This document shows positions 41,287 through 50,621 of a stretch of DNA of 64,000 bases, piece after piece. The number at the start of each line of letters is the position of its first letter. Position 1 is the stretch's first letter. Under the pieces are notes generated by a model. The model was given only the letters and a program-made list of their open reading frames with translations. It was not told the DNA's origin and did not search any database. The DNA is from Luteimonas yindakuii (GTDB lineage Bacteria; Pseudomonadota; Gammaproteobacteria; Xanthomonadales; Xanthomonadaceae), in NCBI RefSeq assembly GCF_004803715.2, contig NZ_CP039383.2:1922001-1986000 (forward strand). The letters are read 5' to 3'. A program made the position numbers and the translations under genes.

Positions 41287-41599
41287 TCGAAGGTTCCTGC
41301 GGCCTTGCGGCGAGACGCGCATTGTGGCCGCGCCACTCACCCGCGTCACCATCAAGCGCCACGAATGCCGCGATATCGCTACTTGCAATGCACTGCGCTG
41401 GATCACGACAACGCCATCAGTGCGACGGCACCACACGCAGTGCGTTGCAACAGTTGACCGGTCCAGGAAGAGGGTTGCAAACGTCAGTGCACTGTGGCAC
41501 TAATGTTAAACGCCTGTTAAACAACTGTTGCAACCTAACCCGGTTCATTCGGGCATAGGGGTAACGGGCGTCTCAACTGAAATCAGGGGATCTTTCTCG
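41287..41599 (+). promoter_or_regulatory. Repeat-rich regulatory region upstream of the first TonB-dependent receptor (no gene)
   Basis: This 313-bp gap holds no convincing ORF but much symmetry. TTGCAATGCACTGCG (41383-41397) and CGCAGTGCGTTGCAA (41436-41450) form a 15-base inverted repeat with one mismatch. GTTGCAACAGTTG (41444-41456) and CAACTGTTGCAAC (41522-41534) form a perfect 13-base inverted repeat. CAGTGCACTG (41485-41494) is a perfect palindrome. TGTTAAAC occurs at 41504-41511 and again at 41515-41522, 11 bp apart. TTGCAA appears four times. These look like operator sites for one or more regulators, but which regulator is unknown. Confidence 0.6.
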
Positions 41600-44446
41600 A
41601 TGACCAACCGCCAAAGCCTCGCTCCGAGGCTGAATACGCTGAGTATTGCCCTTTCGATGGTGATGCTCGCGACCGCACCCACCGCCTTCGCCCAGGACCA
41701 GAGCGAGCAATCCCGCCCGGCGTCCACCCAGGCGAGTACGCTCGATACCGTGACGGTCGTTGGCTCGCGCATCAAGCGCGCCGAGATCGAGGGTCCGGCA
41801 CCCGTGACCGTGATCACGCGCGCGGACATCGACCGCGAAGGTTTCCAGACTGTGGGCGACATGCTGCAGTCGTTGACCCAGCAGAGCACGGCCAATTTCA
41901 CTGGTGATCTTGCAGTGAGCGGCTTCACGCCGAATGCCCAGGTGGTGAACCTGCGCGGCATGGGGCCCGGATACACGCTGACCCTCATCAACGGTCGCCG
42001 CCCGCCCGACTACCCGCAGCCGTACAACCGCGACAACAACGTCGTCAACGTCCGCATGATCCCCAGCGCCATCGTCGAGCGGGTGGAAGTCCTGACCGGC
42101 GGCGCCTCGGCGATCTACGGATCGGACGCGGTTGCCGGCGTAGTCAACATCGTTACCCGCAAGAACTACGACGGCAACCAGATCCGCGTGACTGCCGGCA
42201 CGACTGCGGAAGGTGGCGGCGACTCGGTCGCATTCGAATACACCGGCGGCTCGACGGGCGACCGCTGGAGCACCCTGTACGCGCTGCAGTACAACGCCAA
42301 CGAGCCGGTGTTCGCGAGCCAGCGCGAGTTCCTCGCCGATACCCGGAACAACCCCTATGGACTGACCGCGAATCCGAACCTGGCGCTGGTGGCACTGAGC
42401 CTCGGTGGCGTGGCGGCACGTGCGAACCACAACGCGGTTTACGACGCGGCCGCATGCGATGCGTTCGGCTACACCACTGTGACGACCCCTGCGCGCGGCA
42501 CCTACTGCGGCAGCTTCACCCAGCCTGCTTCGCGCTCGATCTCGAACAAGCAGGAGACCTGGGCGACATACGTGTCGGGCACCTTCGACGTCACCAACAC
42601 GCTGCAATTGTTCGGTAGCGCTTCGTTGTACACATCGGAAGCCTCGTCGGGCAGCGGCACCGAATTCTGGGGCACGTCGGGCGACCGCTTCACGGCGAAT
42701 CCCTCGGGTGCGGCGACCGGCTACTACTACGACGCCGCGTATGGCGACTTCTTCCAGCTGCAGCGCGTTTTCAATCCGTTCGAGCTGGGTGGCTCCGAAG
42801 CCGCCACGACGCTGTACGACGAGAACTATTTCGACCTCACGTTCGGCGTCAATGGCGTGTTTGGCCGCTTCGACTGGGAAGCCAGCGCCAACTATGGCGA
42901 GTACGAGTACGAGAACGACCGCCCCCGCCTGTTGGCAAAGCCGGTGCACGACTACTTCCTGGGGCCGCAGCTGGGCAACCGCAGTAACGGCGTGCCGATC
43001 TACGCGTTGAACCTCGCCCGCTGGAACTCGCCGATTACCCCGGAGATCTATCGTTCCTTCGCCACCCGGGTGAAGAACATTTCTGAAACCTCCTCCGGCA
43101 CGGTCAACTTCAACTTCTCCGGCGACCTGTTCGATTTGCCGGCCGGACCGTTGAGCATTGCGGGCGTGGTCGAGGGTACCCGTCAGACGATGGACCTGAT
43201 CAGCGATCCGCGAACGGACCAGATGCGCCCGCTCGATGAGCAGACCATCTACAACCTGACGAGCTCCGGCTCCACCAGCGGTGAGCGCGACCGGTATGCA
43301 GTCGGCGTGGAGTTCCGTGTGCCGATTCTGGATTCGCTCACTGCGAACCTGGCCGGCCGCTACGACAAGTACGACGACATCACCGCCGTCGATGGCGCTT
43401 TCACCAAGACGTTCGGCCTCGAATGGCGGCCCTTCTCGAGCCTGCTGCTGCGTGGCTCGTACGCCACGAGCTTCCGTGCCCCCGACATGCAGATGGTCTT
43501 CGCGGAGGGCGCTGCTTCGTATTCGAGCGTTCTCGACGAATATGCCTGCCGTTCCGGCCAGTACCTCGGCCAGACCACAGGCCCGCGCACTGTGCCTACC
43601 TGCCAGCAGTCCGGCGACCTGACCCAGTACCAGACGCAGAGCCGCATTGCCGGCAACCCGGGGCTCAAGGAAGAGGAAGGCGAGAGCTGGGGCTACGGCT
43701 TCGTGTGGGACATCATCGACAACATGTCGTTGTCGGTCGACTACTACCGCATCCGACTGGAAGACAAGGCCAGCCAGGTGACCGCGGCGTACATCCTGCA
43801 GAACGAGGCTAATTGCCGCCTCGGCGTCAAGCGCGACGGCACTGCGTTCGAGAACGGACCCGATTCGGCGTTCTGCCAGAACATCTACGGGCTCATCACC
43901 CGCACCGTGGCCCCCGGCACAGCGCTCGACGGGCGGTTGCAGGCACTCAACACCGCCTACATCAACACGGCGTTCCAGGAGGTCAGCGGTGTCGATGCGA
44001 ACTTCCGATACCGCCACACCACTGACCGTTGGGGCCGTTTTGACCTCGACCTCGGCTACACGCTCCGCCTGACCGACAAGTCGAAGCAGTTCGCCGATGA
44101 CGAATTGGTCGACTATCGCGACATGTGGGATTACGACCCCCGTTCGCGCGTGCGTGGCTCGCTGGGCTGGAGTTCCGACGACTGGAGCGTGACGCTGTTC
44201 GGCACCCGCCTGGGCGCCAACCAGAACTGGGCCGAGACCGACCGCCTGCGGCCGTACATCACCTACAACATGCAGGTTGGACATCGGTTTACGCCCAATA
44301 CCAAGGTCGAATTCACGGTGGTCAACCTCACCGACAACCAGTACCGCTTCGACGAAACCTACACGTCGTATCCGTACTTCTACTACGCCAATGGTGCGGA
44401 CCCGCTGGGTCGTCGCTTCTTCATCTCCATGACCCATCGCTTCTGA
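41600..44446 (+). CDS. TonB-dependent outer-membrane receptor (1)
   Basis: A 948-residue TonB-dependent receptor, an active importer in the outer membrane powered by TonB-ExbBD. It has a signal peptide (ALSMVMLATAPTAFAQ), a TonB-box-like segment (LDTVTVVGSR), a plug domain (APVTVITRADIDREGF ... VEVLTGGASAIYGSDAVAGV), and a beta-barrel ending in the outer-membrane signature FFISMTHRF. No STN domain is present, so no FecAR-type signalling is expected. I chose the start at 41600 (MTNRQSLAPRL) to give a normal signal peptide. A secreted S9 peptidase follows, suggesting peptide-related uptake; the substrate is not known. Confidence 0.93.
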   Translation: MTNRQSLAPRLNTLSIALSMVMLATAPTAFAQDQSEQSRPASTQASTLDTVTVVGSRIKRAEIEGPAPVTVITRADIDREGFQTVGDMLQSLTQQSTANFTGDLAVSGFTPNAQVVNLRGMGPGYTLTLINGRRPPDYPQPYNRDNNVVNVRMIPSAIVERVEVLTGGASAIYGSDAVAGVVNIVTRKNYDGNQIRVTAGTTAEGGGDSVAFEYTGGSTGDRWSTLYALQYNANEPVFASQREFLADTRNNPYGLTANPNLALVALSLGGVAARANHNAVYDAAACDAFGYTTVTTPARGTYCGSFTQPASRSISNKQETWATYVSGTFDVTNTLQLFGSASLYTSEASSGSGTEFWGTSGDRFTANPSGAATGYYYDAAYGDFFQLQRVFNPFELGGSEAATTLYDENYFDLTFGVNGVFGRFDWEASANYGEYEYENDRPRLLAKPVHDYFLGPQLGNRSNGVPIYALNLARWNSPITPEIYRSFATRVKNISETSSGTVNFNFSGDLFDLPAGPLSIAGVVEGTRQTMDLISDPRTDQMRPLDEQTIYNLTSSGSTSGERDRYAVGVEFRVPILDSLTANLAGRYDKYDDITAVDGAFTKTFGLEWRPFSSLLLRGSYATSFRAPDMQMVFAEGAASYSSVLDEYACRSGQYLGQTTGPRTVPTCQQSGDLTQYQTQSRIAGNPGLKEEEGESWGYGFVWDIIDNMSLSVDYYRIRLEDKASQVTAAYILQNEANCRLGVKRDGTAFENGPDSAFCQNIYGLITRTVAPGTALDGRLQALNTAYINTAFQEVSGVDANFRYRHTTDRWGRFDLDLGYTLRLTDKSKQFADDELVDYRDMWDYDPRSRVRGSLGWSSDDWSVTLFGTRLGANQNWAETDRLRPYITYNMQVGHRFTPNTKVEFTVVNLTDNQYRFDETYTSYPYFYYANGADPLGRRFFISMTHRF

Positions 44447-44464
44447 TTTCGTAACTCGCGAAGA

Positions 44465-44493
44465 GACAAGGCCCGGCGCTGCCGGGCCTTGTC
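44465..44493 (+). terminator. Strong hairpin after the first TonB-dependent receptor
   Basis: A perfect 13-bp stem (GACAAGGCCCGGC/GCCGGGCCTTGTC) with a 3-nt loop (GCT), followed by CTTTGTG. It begins 18 bp after the receptor stop and ends 40 bp before the peptidase start. It should end most receptor transcripts. Confidence 0.75.
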
Positions 44494-44533
44494 CTTTGTG
44501 CTCCACACATCACGGAGTCGAACAGGTAGATCA

Positions 44534-46528
44534 ATGACCATCCCAACCAGGATCTATGCTCTTGCGCTGGCAGGACTTGCCGCGATGCCCGCGCTTGCAC
44601 TGTCTCAGCCCCCGATCGAGGACTTCGTCAAGCGTCCGCTCTACGGCGCGGTGCAGATTTCCCCCGATGGAGAGCACCTCGCACTCATCACCGACCTTGG
44701 CGAACAGGATGTGTTGACGGTGCTTCGCACCGCCGATCTGCAGCCGGTCAAGGTCAATATCCTGCCCAACAAGCAGAGTGTCGGCGAGTTCCATTGGATC
44801 TCCCAGGACCGATTGTTGTTCAACGCCGTGCGCAAAATGGGTGGCTATGCCCAACCCTTCATGACCGGCGAGTGGTTCGCGGTAAACGCAGACGGATCGC
44901 AGGCGACGCCGGTGATCTTCTACGGCACGCGCAGCGCATCGGAACGTTCAAAGAGCGTAGGGGCCGAGCGGTTTACGCTCCTCGACCCGTTGCCGGACGA
45001 CCCCCGTAACGTGCTCATGCAATCCCGCTTCCCGCGTTCCACCGAGGGCGCGAGTACCGAAGTCGTTCGAGTGGACACCGTATCCGGGCGCCGCACCGTG
45101 CTTGCAGTCGCTCCCAAGGCGAACTGCTCGATTTCCCTCGATGCGGACAAAGCCCCCCGATTCGCAGTCTGTTCCTCGTCGCGCAACGAAGAGGGCGAGT
45201 ATGAGGAGCGTACAGAGCTGTATCGCCGCGATGGAATGAGCTGGACGCTGATCAATGCTTCCCGCTCGGAAGGCAAGCACCTCTGGGTCGTTCGAACCAC
45301 ACCACAAGGCAGGATCTACGCCCTGCAGAGCGACGACAAGCCAGGCGCGATCGGCACGATCAACGCCGAGACTGGTGAATTCACCGAGCTCTTTCGCGAC
45401 GACATCGCCGATATCGAGCGGTTTGTGTGGTCCACGGACGAAGCCGCCCTGATCGCGGTTACCACCATGGCCGGGGCACCGCGGGTAACGATGATCGATG
45501 AAGATCATCCCGATACCGAACTCTACCAGTCCCTGGCGGCCGCTTTCCCCGGCAAATACGTCGATTTCTCAAGCCACACAGTCGATGGACGACAGATCGT
45601 GGTCTCCGTCCGTAGCGATACCGATCCGGGTGAGCTGTATCTTTACGACCGCGGGACTGGCAGCGCCCGATTCCTCATGCGGAACCGCGAATGGGTGGAC
45701 CCTGCGCAGTCGGCAAGCGTGAAGCCCTTCGCATTCCAGGCGCGGGACGGACAACTCCTACACGGCTACCTGACGTTACCGAATGGCTCCGACGGCAGGA
45801 ACCTTCCGCTGATCGTCAACCCGCACGGCGGGCCCATCGGTCCGCGCGATGCCTGGGGCTACAACCCGGAGACCCAGCTGTTCGCCAGCCGTGGATACGC
45901 CGTGCTGCAGGTGAACTTCCGGGGTTCGGGTGGCTACGGCCGCGGGTTTCAGGATGCCGGCCACCGGCAGTGGGGCCAGGGAATCCAGAACGACATCATC
46001 GACGCAACCCGTTGGGCGATCGCCCAGGGCCATGCCGATGAGGACAGGATCTGCATCTACGGTGGCAGCTTCGGTGGATACTCGTCGCTGATGGCACCAG
46101 TACGTGCGCCCGGTCTTTTCAAGTGCGCGTTCGGCTACGTCGGGGTCTACGACGTCGACATGATGTTCAAGCGTGGGGACATTCCGCAGAATGATTCCGG
46201 TCTGCGCTACCTGCGCAGAACCCACGGCACGAGTGCAGCCGAATGGACGGAGAATTCGCCGGCTCGACGGGCGGCCGAAGTCAGGATCCCTGTGTATCTC
46301 GCCGCAGGCGCTCGTGACATGCGCACACCGCCCGAGCAGACCGAGCTCATGAATCGTGCACTTACGGCAGCGGGCAACCCTCCGGAGGGGATGATCATCC
46401 AGTCCGGGGAAATGCACGGCTTCTACGATGAGGACGCGCGCCTCAAGCTGTACACGGAGATGCTCCGCTTCTTCGACAGGCACATTGGGGCGACGGTCCA
46501 CCAGAGGGCGTCCACTTCGGGCGATTGA
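44534..46528 (+). CDS. Secreted S9-family (prolyl oligopeptidase-type) peptidase
   Basis: A 664-residue serine peptidase of the DPP/acylaminoacyl type. A signal peptide (IYALALAGLAAMPALALSQP) indicates a periplasmic or secreted location. The N-terminal beta-propeller opens with GAVQISPDGEHLALITDLGE. The catalytic triad is Ser512 (YGGSFGGYSS), Asp595 (AAGARDMRTPPEQ) and His628 (SGEMHGFYDED). The start is at 44534 (MTIPTRIYALAL). It lies in the same orientation as the receptor but beyond a hairpin. Base composition is noticeably less GC-rich than the neighbouring housekeeping genes. Confidence 0.92.
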   Translation: MTIPTRIYALALAGLAAMPALALSQPPIEDFVKRPLYGAVQISPDGEHLALITDLGEQDVLTVLRTADLQPVKVNILPNKQSVGEFHWISQDRLLFNAVRKMGGYAQPFMTGEWFAVNADGSQATPVIFYGTRSASERSKSVGAERFTLLDPLPDDPRNVLMQSRFPRSTEGASTEVVRVDTVSGRRTVLAVAPKANCSISLDADKAPRFAVCSSSRNEEGEYEERTELYRRDGMSWTLINASRSEGKHLWVVRTTPQGRIYALQSDDKPGAIGTINAETGEFTELFRDDIADIERFVWSTDEAALIAVTTMAGAPRVTMIDEDHPDTELYQSLAAAFPGKYVDFSSHTVDGRQIVVSVRSDTDPGELYLYDRGTGSARFLMRNREWVDPAQSASVKPFAFQARDGQLLHGYLTLPNGSDGRNLPLIVNPHGGPIGPRDAWGYNPETQLFASRGYAVLQVNFRGSGGYGRGFQDAGHRQWGQGIQNDIIDATRWAIAQGHADEDRICIYGGSFGGYSSLMAPVRAPGLFKCAFGYVGVYDVDMMFKRGDIPQNDSGLRYLRRTHGTSAAEWTENSPARRAAEVRIPVYLAAGARDMRTPPEQTELMNRALTAAGNPPEGMIIQSGEMHGFYDEDARLKLYTEMLRFFDRHIGATVHQRASTSGD

Positions 46529-46533
46529 TCCTT

Positions 46534-46568
46534 GGGTCACCCGGGCCAGGTTTTCGCCCGGGTGACCC
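46534..46568. terminator. Bidirectional terminator between the S9 peptidase and mrp
   Basis: Perfect 13-bp arms (GGGTCACCCGGGC/GCCCGGGTGACCC) around a 9-nt loop containing TTTT. It begins 5 bp after the peptidase stop and lies 39 bp from the end of the convergent mrp gene, so it can serve both transcripts. Confidence 0.7.
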
Positions 46569-46607
46569 ACCGTGTTCTAGGTGGATGGCGCCAGGGCTCG
46601 TCTTACC

Positions 46608-47456
46608 TCAGAGCAGCGACGCCCCGATCGATACCGGAGCGCGCGGGCGCTTTTCGAGTTCCTCCACCAATCGGCGCGCCACGGCGACGTAGGCCTGCGC
46701 TGCCGGCGAACCGGGCGACGCAGCGACGACCGGCGCCCCCGCATCGCCCTGCTCGCGGATGCTGCGCTCCAGCGGCAGCGAGCCCAGCAGCGGCAGGCCG
46801 TACTGCTCCGCCATGCGCTGGCCGCCGCCCTCGCCGAACAGATGCTCCACGTGCCCGCAGTTGGAGCACACGTGCTGCGCCATGTTCTCGACCAGGCCCA
46901 GTACCGGAATCGACACCTTCTCGAACATCCGCAGCGCCTTGCGCGCGTCGAGCGTGGCAACGTCCTGCGGCGTGGTGACCACGACCGCTCCCGCCACCGG
47001 GATCTTCTGCGCGAGCGTGAGCTGGATGTCGCCGGTGCCGGGTGGCAGATCCACCAGCAGGTAGTCGAGGCCGGCATCGCCGCCCCACAGCGTGTCGTGG
47101 AGCAGCTGTGTCAGGGCGGAGGTCGCCATCGGGCCGCGCCAGATCATCGGCGTGTCGGCCTCGACCAGGAAGCCGATCGACATCGCCTCGATCCCGTGCG
47201 CCCGCATCGGCTCGATGTGCTTGCTGTCGGGACTTTCGGGGCGGCCCGAGAGGCCAAGCATCATCGGCACGCTCGGCCCGTAGACATCGGCATCCAGCAG
47301 GCCCACGCGGGCACCGTCTGCTGCCAGGGCCAGTGCGAGATTGACCGCCGTGGTCGACTTGCCCACCCCGCCCTTGCCCGAGCCGACGGCAATGATGTTG
47401 CGGATGCGGGGCAGCGGTGACAGGGGCGGCTGCGGAGCCCGGGCCTTGATATGCAT
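46608..47456 (-). CDS. apbC: Iron-sulfur cluster carrier protein Mrp/ApbC
   Basis: P-loop ATPase that binds and transfers Fe-S clusters. It has 282 residues. The deviant Walker A is AVGSGKGGVGKSTTAVNLAL. Next come DADVYGPSVPMMLGL and LLVDLPPGTGDIQLTL (Walker B), and the bridging cysteines ENMAQHVCSNCGHVEHLFG. It starts at the ATG at 47456 (MHIKARAPQPPLS); an upstream GTG at 47492 would begin inside the palindrome at 47474-47494. There is no N-terminal DUF59 domain. It is divergent from the second receptor gene. Confidence 0.94.
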   Translation of the reverse strand: MHIKARAPQPPLSPLPRIRNIIAVGSGKGGVGKSTTAVNLALALAADGARVGLLDADVYGPSVPMMLGLSGRPESPDSKHIEPMRAHGIEAMSIGFLVEADTPMIWRGPMATSALTQLLHDTLWGGDAGLDYLLVDLPPGTGDIQLTLAQKIPVAGAVVVTTPQDVATLDARKALRMFEKVSIPVLGLVENMAQHVCSNCGHVEHLFGEGGGQRMAEQYGLPLLGSLPLERSIREQGDAGAPVVAASPGSPAAQAYVAVARRLVEELEKRPRAPVSIGASLL

Positions 47457-47473
47457 ATCGGTCAACTGGAAGG

Positions 47474-47494
47474 GGGTGGGACATTGTCCCACCC
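47474..47494. promoter_or_regulatory. 21-bp perfect palindrome between mrp and the second receptor gene
   Basis: GGGTGGGACA and TGTCCCACCC flank a single central T. It lies 18 bp upstream of the mrp ATG and 129 bp upstream of the receptor ATG. A half-site spacing this tight suits a dimeric DNA-binding protein better than an RNA hairpin. It also covers the alternative GTG start of mrp. Confidence 0.5.
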
Positions 47495-47622
47495 ATTCAT
47501 GCGCACGGCGTTTCTTTCTGGCGTACTAGCCCCTCGTCGGTCAGGCAGCGCAAGCGTCCTGGCACCTACGGATTGCGACGAAAACTCCTTGGACTTCAGC
47601 TTTTTGCTACCAGGAGTTCTCA

Positions 47623-50442
47623 ATGAAATTGCACCCAACGCGTTCACGGTTGTGTACCGCCCTGTTGGCGGCCCTGATAATCCCCTGCGCCGGCGCCGCG
47701 GCCCAGGATGAAGACCCCGAGTCGAGTACACAGCAGTCGCCACGCACGCTTGACCGCGTGACGGTGACCGGCTCGCTGATCCCGCAGGCGCAGATCGAGA
47801 CCTTTACTCCGGTAACCGTCATCACCGCGGAAGACATCCAGTCCCGCGGATTTGCCGCGATCTCCGATGTCCTGCAGCAAAGCGCCTTTTCCACCGGTGG
47901 CGTGCAGGGTTCGCAGTCGTCGGCATCCTTCACCCAGGGCGCCGAAACCATCAGCCTGTTCGGCCTGCCGCCGGGCTATGTAAAGTACCTCATCGACGGC
48001 CGTCCGATGGCGAGCTACCCCGCCCTCTACAACGGCAGCGACACCTTCAACAACATCAGCGGCATCCCGATCGACCTCGTCGAGCGCATCGAGATCCTGC
48101 CGGGCGGGCAATCCTCGCTGTACGGGTCGGATGCGATCGCGGGCGTGATCAACGTGATCCTGAAGAAGGAAATGCAGGGCTCCGCCTTGAACATCCGCGG
48201 AGGCACGTTCACCGAAGGTGGCGGCAACAGCTTCCGCGCCAGCTTCTCGACCGGCTTCCAGTCCGCGGATGGGCGCACGAACGCCCTGCTCGGCGTCCAG
48301 TACGAGGAACGCGACCCGATCTGGGCCTATGACCGTGATCTCACGCGGCAGTTCTTCACCCAGGGCAGCTCGCCACCGCTGGCCAGCCGGGATTACCTGG
48401 TGCTGAGCCCGTTCACCAGCTACAAGTTCCTCGATCCGGCCAATTGCGCCAACGTCAGCGGACAGTTCGGCGGCACCGTAGGGCTGCAACGGCGCCCCGG
48501 ATTCGGCGACGAGTATTACTGCGGCTCGTTCTATACCCCCGGCTACCGCACCCTGCGCAACGGCAAGGAGGCCACGCAGATCTACGGCAACCTGACCTTC
48601 GAGATCAACGAAGGCATGCAGCTGTACGCCAACGTTCTGCATTCAGACGAGAAGGTCGACTACCACGTGGGTTCCAACTTCACCTGGTGGGGCAGCAACA
48701 CCGAGTCGATGGGTTATTACTACTACGACCCCAATCTTGACGACTACCTCAGCCTGCAACGTGCGTTCGCGCCGGAGGAGATGGGCCCGGGCGGATTCCG
48801 CAACACGATGCAGCACGACGACAGCAAGTCGACCCGCGTTGCGGTCGGCCTCAACGGCGTGTTCGGCGATTCGGCGTGGGATTACGACGTTGGCTACACC
48901 CGCACCGACTACAAGCTCGAGGAGGTCGCCTTCGTGCGCTTCGCCGAACCGATGGACAACTATTTCCGCGAACGCGTGCTGGGGCCGCAGCTCGGCCTGG
49001 ACCCGACCTACGGCTTCTACCCGGTCTACTCGCCCGACTACGCCGCCTTCTACCAGCCCATTTCTCCGCAGGACTTCGCCAGCCTGACCGGCTATGCGAC
49101 CACCGAATCGAAAACGGTGGACCAGATGCTGCGCTTCCAGGTCACCAACACACAGCTGTTCGAGCTACCCGGCGGCGACGCCGGGCTTGCGGTGGTGGCC
49201 GAGGTCGGCAACCAGGAATGGCGTTATGACCCGGACCCGGGTTACCTCGACGGCACGATCTGGGGCACCACGGCGGTTTCGGGCGGTGGCGAACGCGACC
49301 GCTACGCGCTGACCACGGAGCTGCGGATGCCCGTGCTCGAACCACTGACCGTCACCCTGTCCGGGCGCTACGACGCCTTCAAGCCGGAAGGCGGCGGCAC
49401 AATCGACAAGCCGACCTACAGCCTCGGCCTGGAGTACCGCCCGTTCGAGGAACTGCTGATCCGCGGCAAGTACGGCACCGCGTTCCGCTCGCCGACCTTG
49501 TCCGACCTGTACCAGGGTGAGAGCGGCTTCTTCATCGCCGTCACCGACTACTACGCGTGCTCCCTGCTGGGGTTCGAACCCGGCAACACGGACGCGTGCC
49601 CGGCGGCGCTCAGCAATCGCCAGGTCTTCGGCACCCAGGAGGGCAATCTCGACCTGCAGCCGATCAACGCGGATGTCTGGAGCGTCGGCGTGGTCTGGTC
49701 TCCCGTCCCGCGGATGTCGATCAACGTCGACTACCACAACTGGGACATCGCCGACGAGGTCACCCAGCAGAGCACGGACGCCCTCATGCTGCAGGAATAT
49801 CGATGCCGCACCGGGCTCGACGACATCAATTCACAGCTGTGCACGACGACGCTGTCACAGGTCACGCGCAACCCGGCCACCGACCAGATCACCGAGATCT
49901 ACACGCCGAAGATCAACGTCTCGCGACAAACGCTGGAAGCGGTGAGCGCAGGCATCAACTACGCGATGGACGTCGGCATCGGCGCACTGACCTTTCGCGG
50001 CAACTACACGCAGAAGATCGATCACCAGTACCAGCAGTACGCGGAAGATCCGTACATCGACCTGTTGAACAACCCGTTCTGGAGCACCGATCCCAAACAG
50101 AAGGCCGATGCCTCGATCACCTGGGCAACCGACCATTGGGCATCCACGGTGTACGCCAACTGGTTCAGCGAAACCCCGAATTACCGCTCGGAAGTGCTGG
50201 CGCATTACGACGACCCGCTGGCGCGCAAGCTGCCTTCGCACCTGATCTACAACGCGTCGGTTTCGTTCTCGCCGATCGAGCCGCTGCAGTTCTCGCTGCT
50301 GGTCAACAACGTGTTCAACAAGATGCCGCCGATGGACTGGTCGTACCCCGGCACCACGGGCGCGCCGTACAACGAGAACAATTTCAACGTGTACGGGCGC
50401 GCCTTGTACCTGGAAGCACGCTACCTGTTTGGTCGGAACTGA
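47623..50442 (+). CDS. TonB-dependent outer-membrane receptor (2)
   Basis: A 939-residue TonB-dependent receptor, a paralogue of the one at 41600-44446. It has a signal peptide (LCTALLAALIIPCAGAAAQ), TonB-box-like LDRVTVTGS, and a plug (FTPVTVITAEDIQSRGF ... IEILPGGQSSLYGSDAIAGV). The beta-barrel is recognisable from LTVTLSGRYDAFKPEGG and LEYRPFEELLIRGKYGTAFR, and ends in ARYLFGRN. No STN domain is seen. AGGAG lies about 9 nt before the ATG. No transported compound can be inferred from neighbours. Confidence 0.92.
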   Translation: MKLHPTRSRLCTALLAALIIPCAGAAAQDEDPESSTQQSPRTLDRVTVTGSLIPQAQIETFTPVTVITAEDIQSRGFAAISDVLQQSAFSTGGVQGSQSSASFTQGAETISLFGLPPGYVKYLIDGRPMASYPALYNGSDTFNNISGIPIDLVERIEILPGGQSSLYGSDAIAGVINVILKKEMQGSALNIRGGTFTEGGGNSFRASFSTGFQSADGRTNALLGVQYEERDPIWAYDRDLTRQFFTQGSSPPLASRDYLVLSPFTSYKFLDPANCANVSGQFGGTVGLQRRPGFGDEYYCGSFYTPGYRTLRNGKEATQIYGNLTFEINEGMQLYANVLHSDEKVDYHVGSNFTWWGSNTESMGYYYYDPNLDDYLSLQRAFAPEEMGPGGFRNTMQHDDSKSTRVAVGLNGVFGDSAWDYDVGYTRTDYKLEEVAFVRFAEPMDNYFRERVLGPQLGLDPTYGFYPVYSPDYAAFYQPISPQDFASLTGYATTESKTVDQMLRFQVTNTQLFELPGGDAGLAVVAEVGNQEWRYDPDPGYLDGTIWGTTAVSGGGERDRYALTTELRMPVLEPLTVTLSGRYDAFKPEGGGTIDKPTYSLGLEYRPFEELLIRGKYGTAFRSPTLSDLYQGESGFFIAVTDYYACSLLGFEPGNTDACPAALSNRQVFGTQEGNLDLQPINADVWSVGVVWSPVPRMSINVDYHNWDIADEVTQQSTDALMLQEYRCRTGLDDINSQLCTTTLSQVTRNPATDQITEIYTPKINVSRQTLEAVSAGINYAMDVGIGALTFRGNYTQKIDHQYQQYAEDPYIDLLNNPFWSTDPKQKADASITWATDHWASTVYANWFSETPNYRSEVLAHYDDPLARKLPSHLIYNASVSFSPIEPLQFSLLVNNVFNKMPPMDWSYPGTTGAPYNENNFNVYGRALYLEARYLFGRN

Positions 50443-50454
50443 TCGCCGACCCCC

Positions 50455-50481
50455 CAACGGCCCCGGGATCCGGGGCCGTTG
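50455..50481 (+). terminator. Terminator after the second TonB-dependent receptor
   Basis: A perfect 12-bp stem (CAACGGCCCCGG/CCGGGGCCGTTG) with loop GAT, followed by TCTGAG. It starts 13 bp after the receptor stop. Confidence 0.75.
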
Positions 50482-50621
50482 TCTGAGACACACCGGCGAA
50501 GTCCGCGCTGTGACCGGCCTGCCCTGGCTGGAGACAGGGTGGTCGCGCTGTGGACGGACAACGGCAGCCCGGACTACGCTTCCGCCACCGGGCCCCGCCC
50601 ATCCGTTCAAAGGACGACAAG

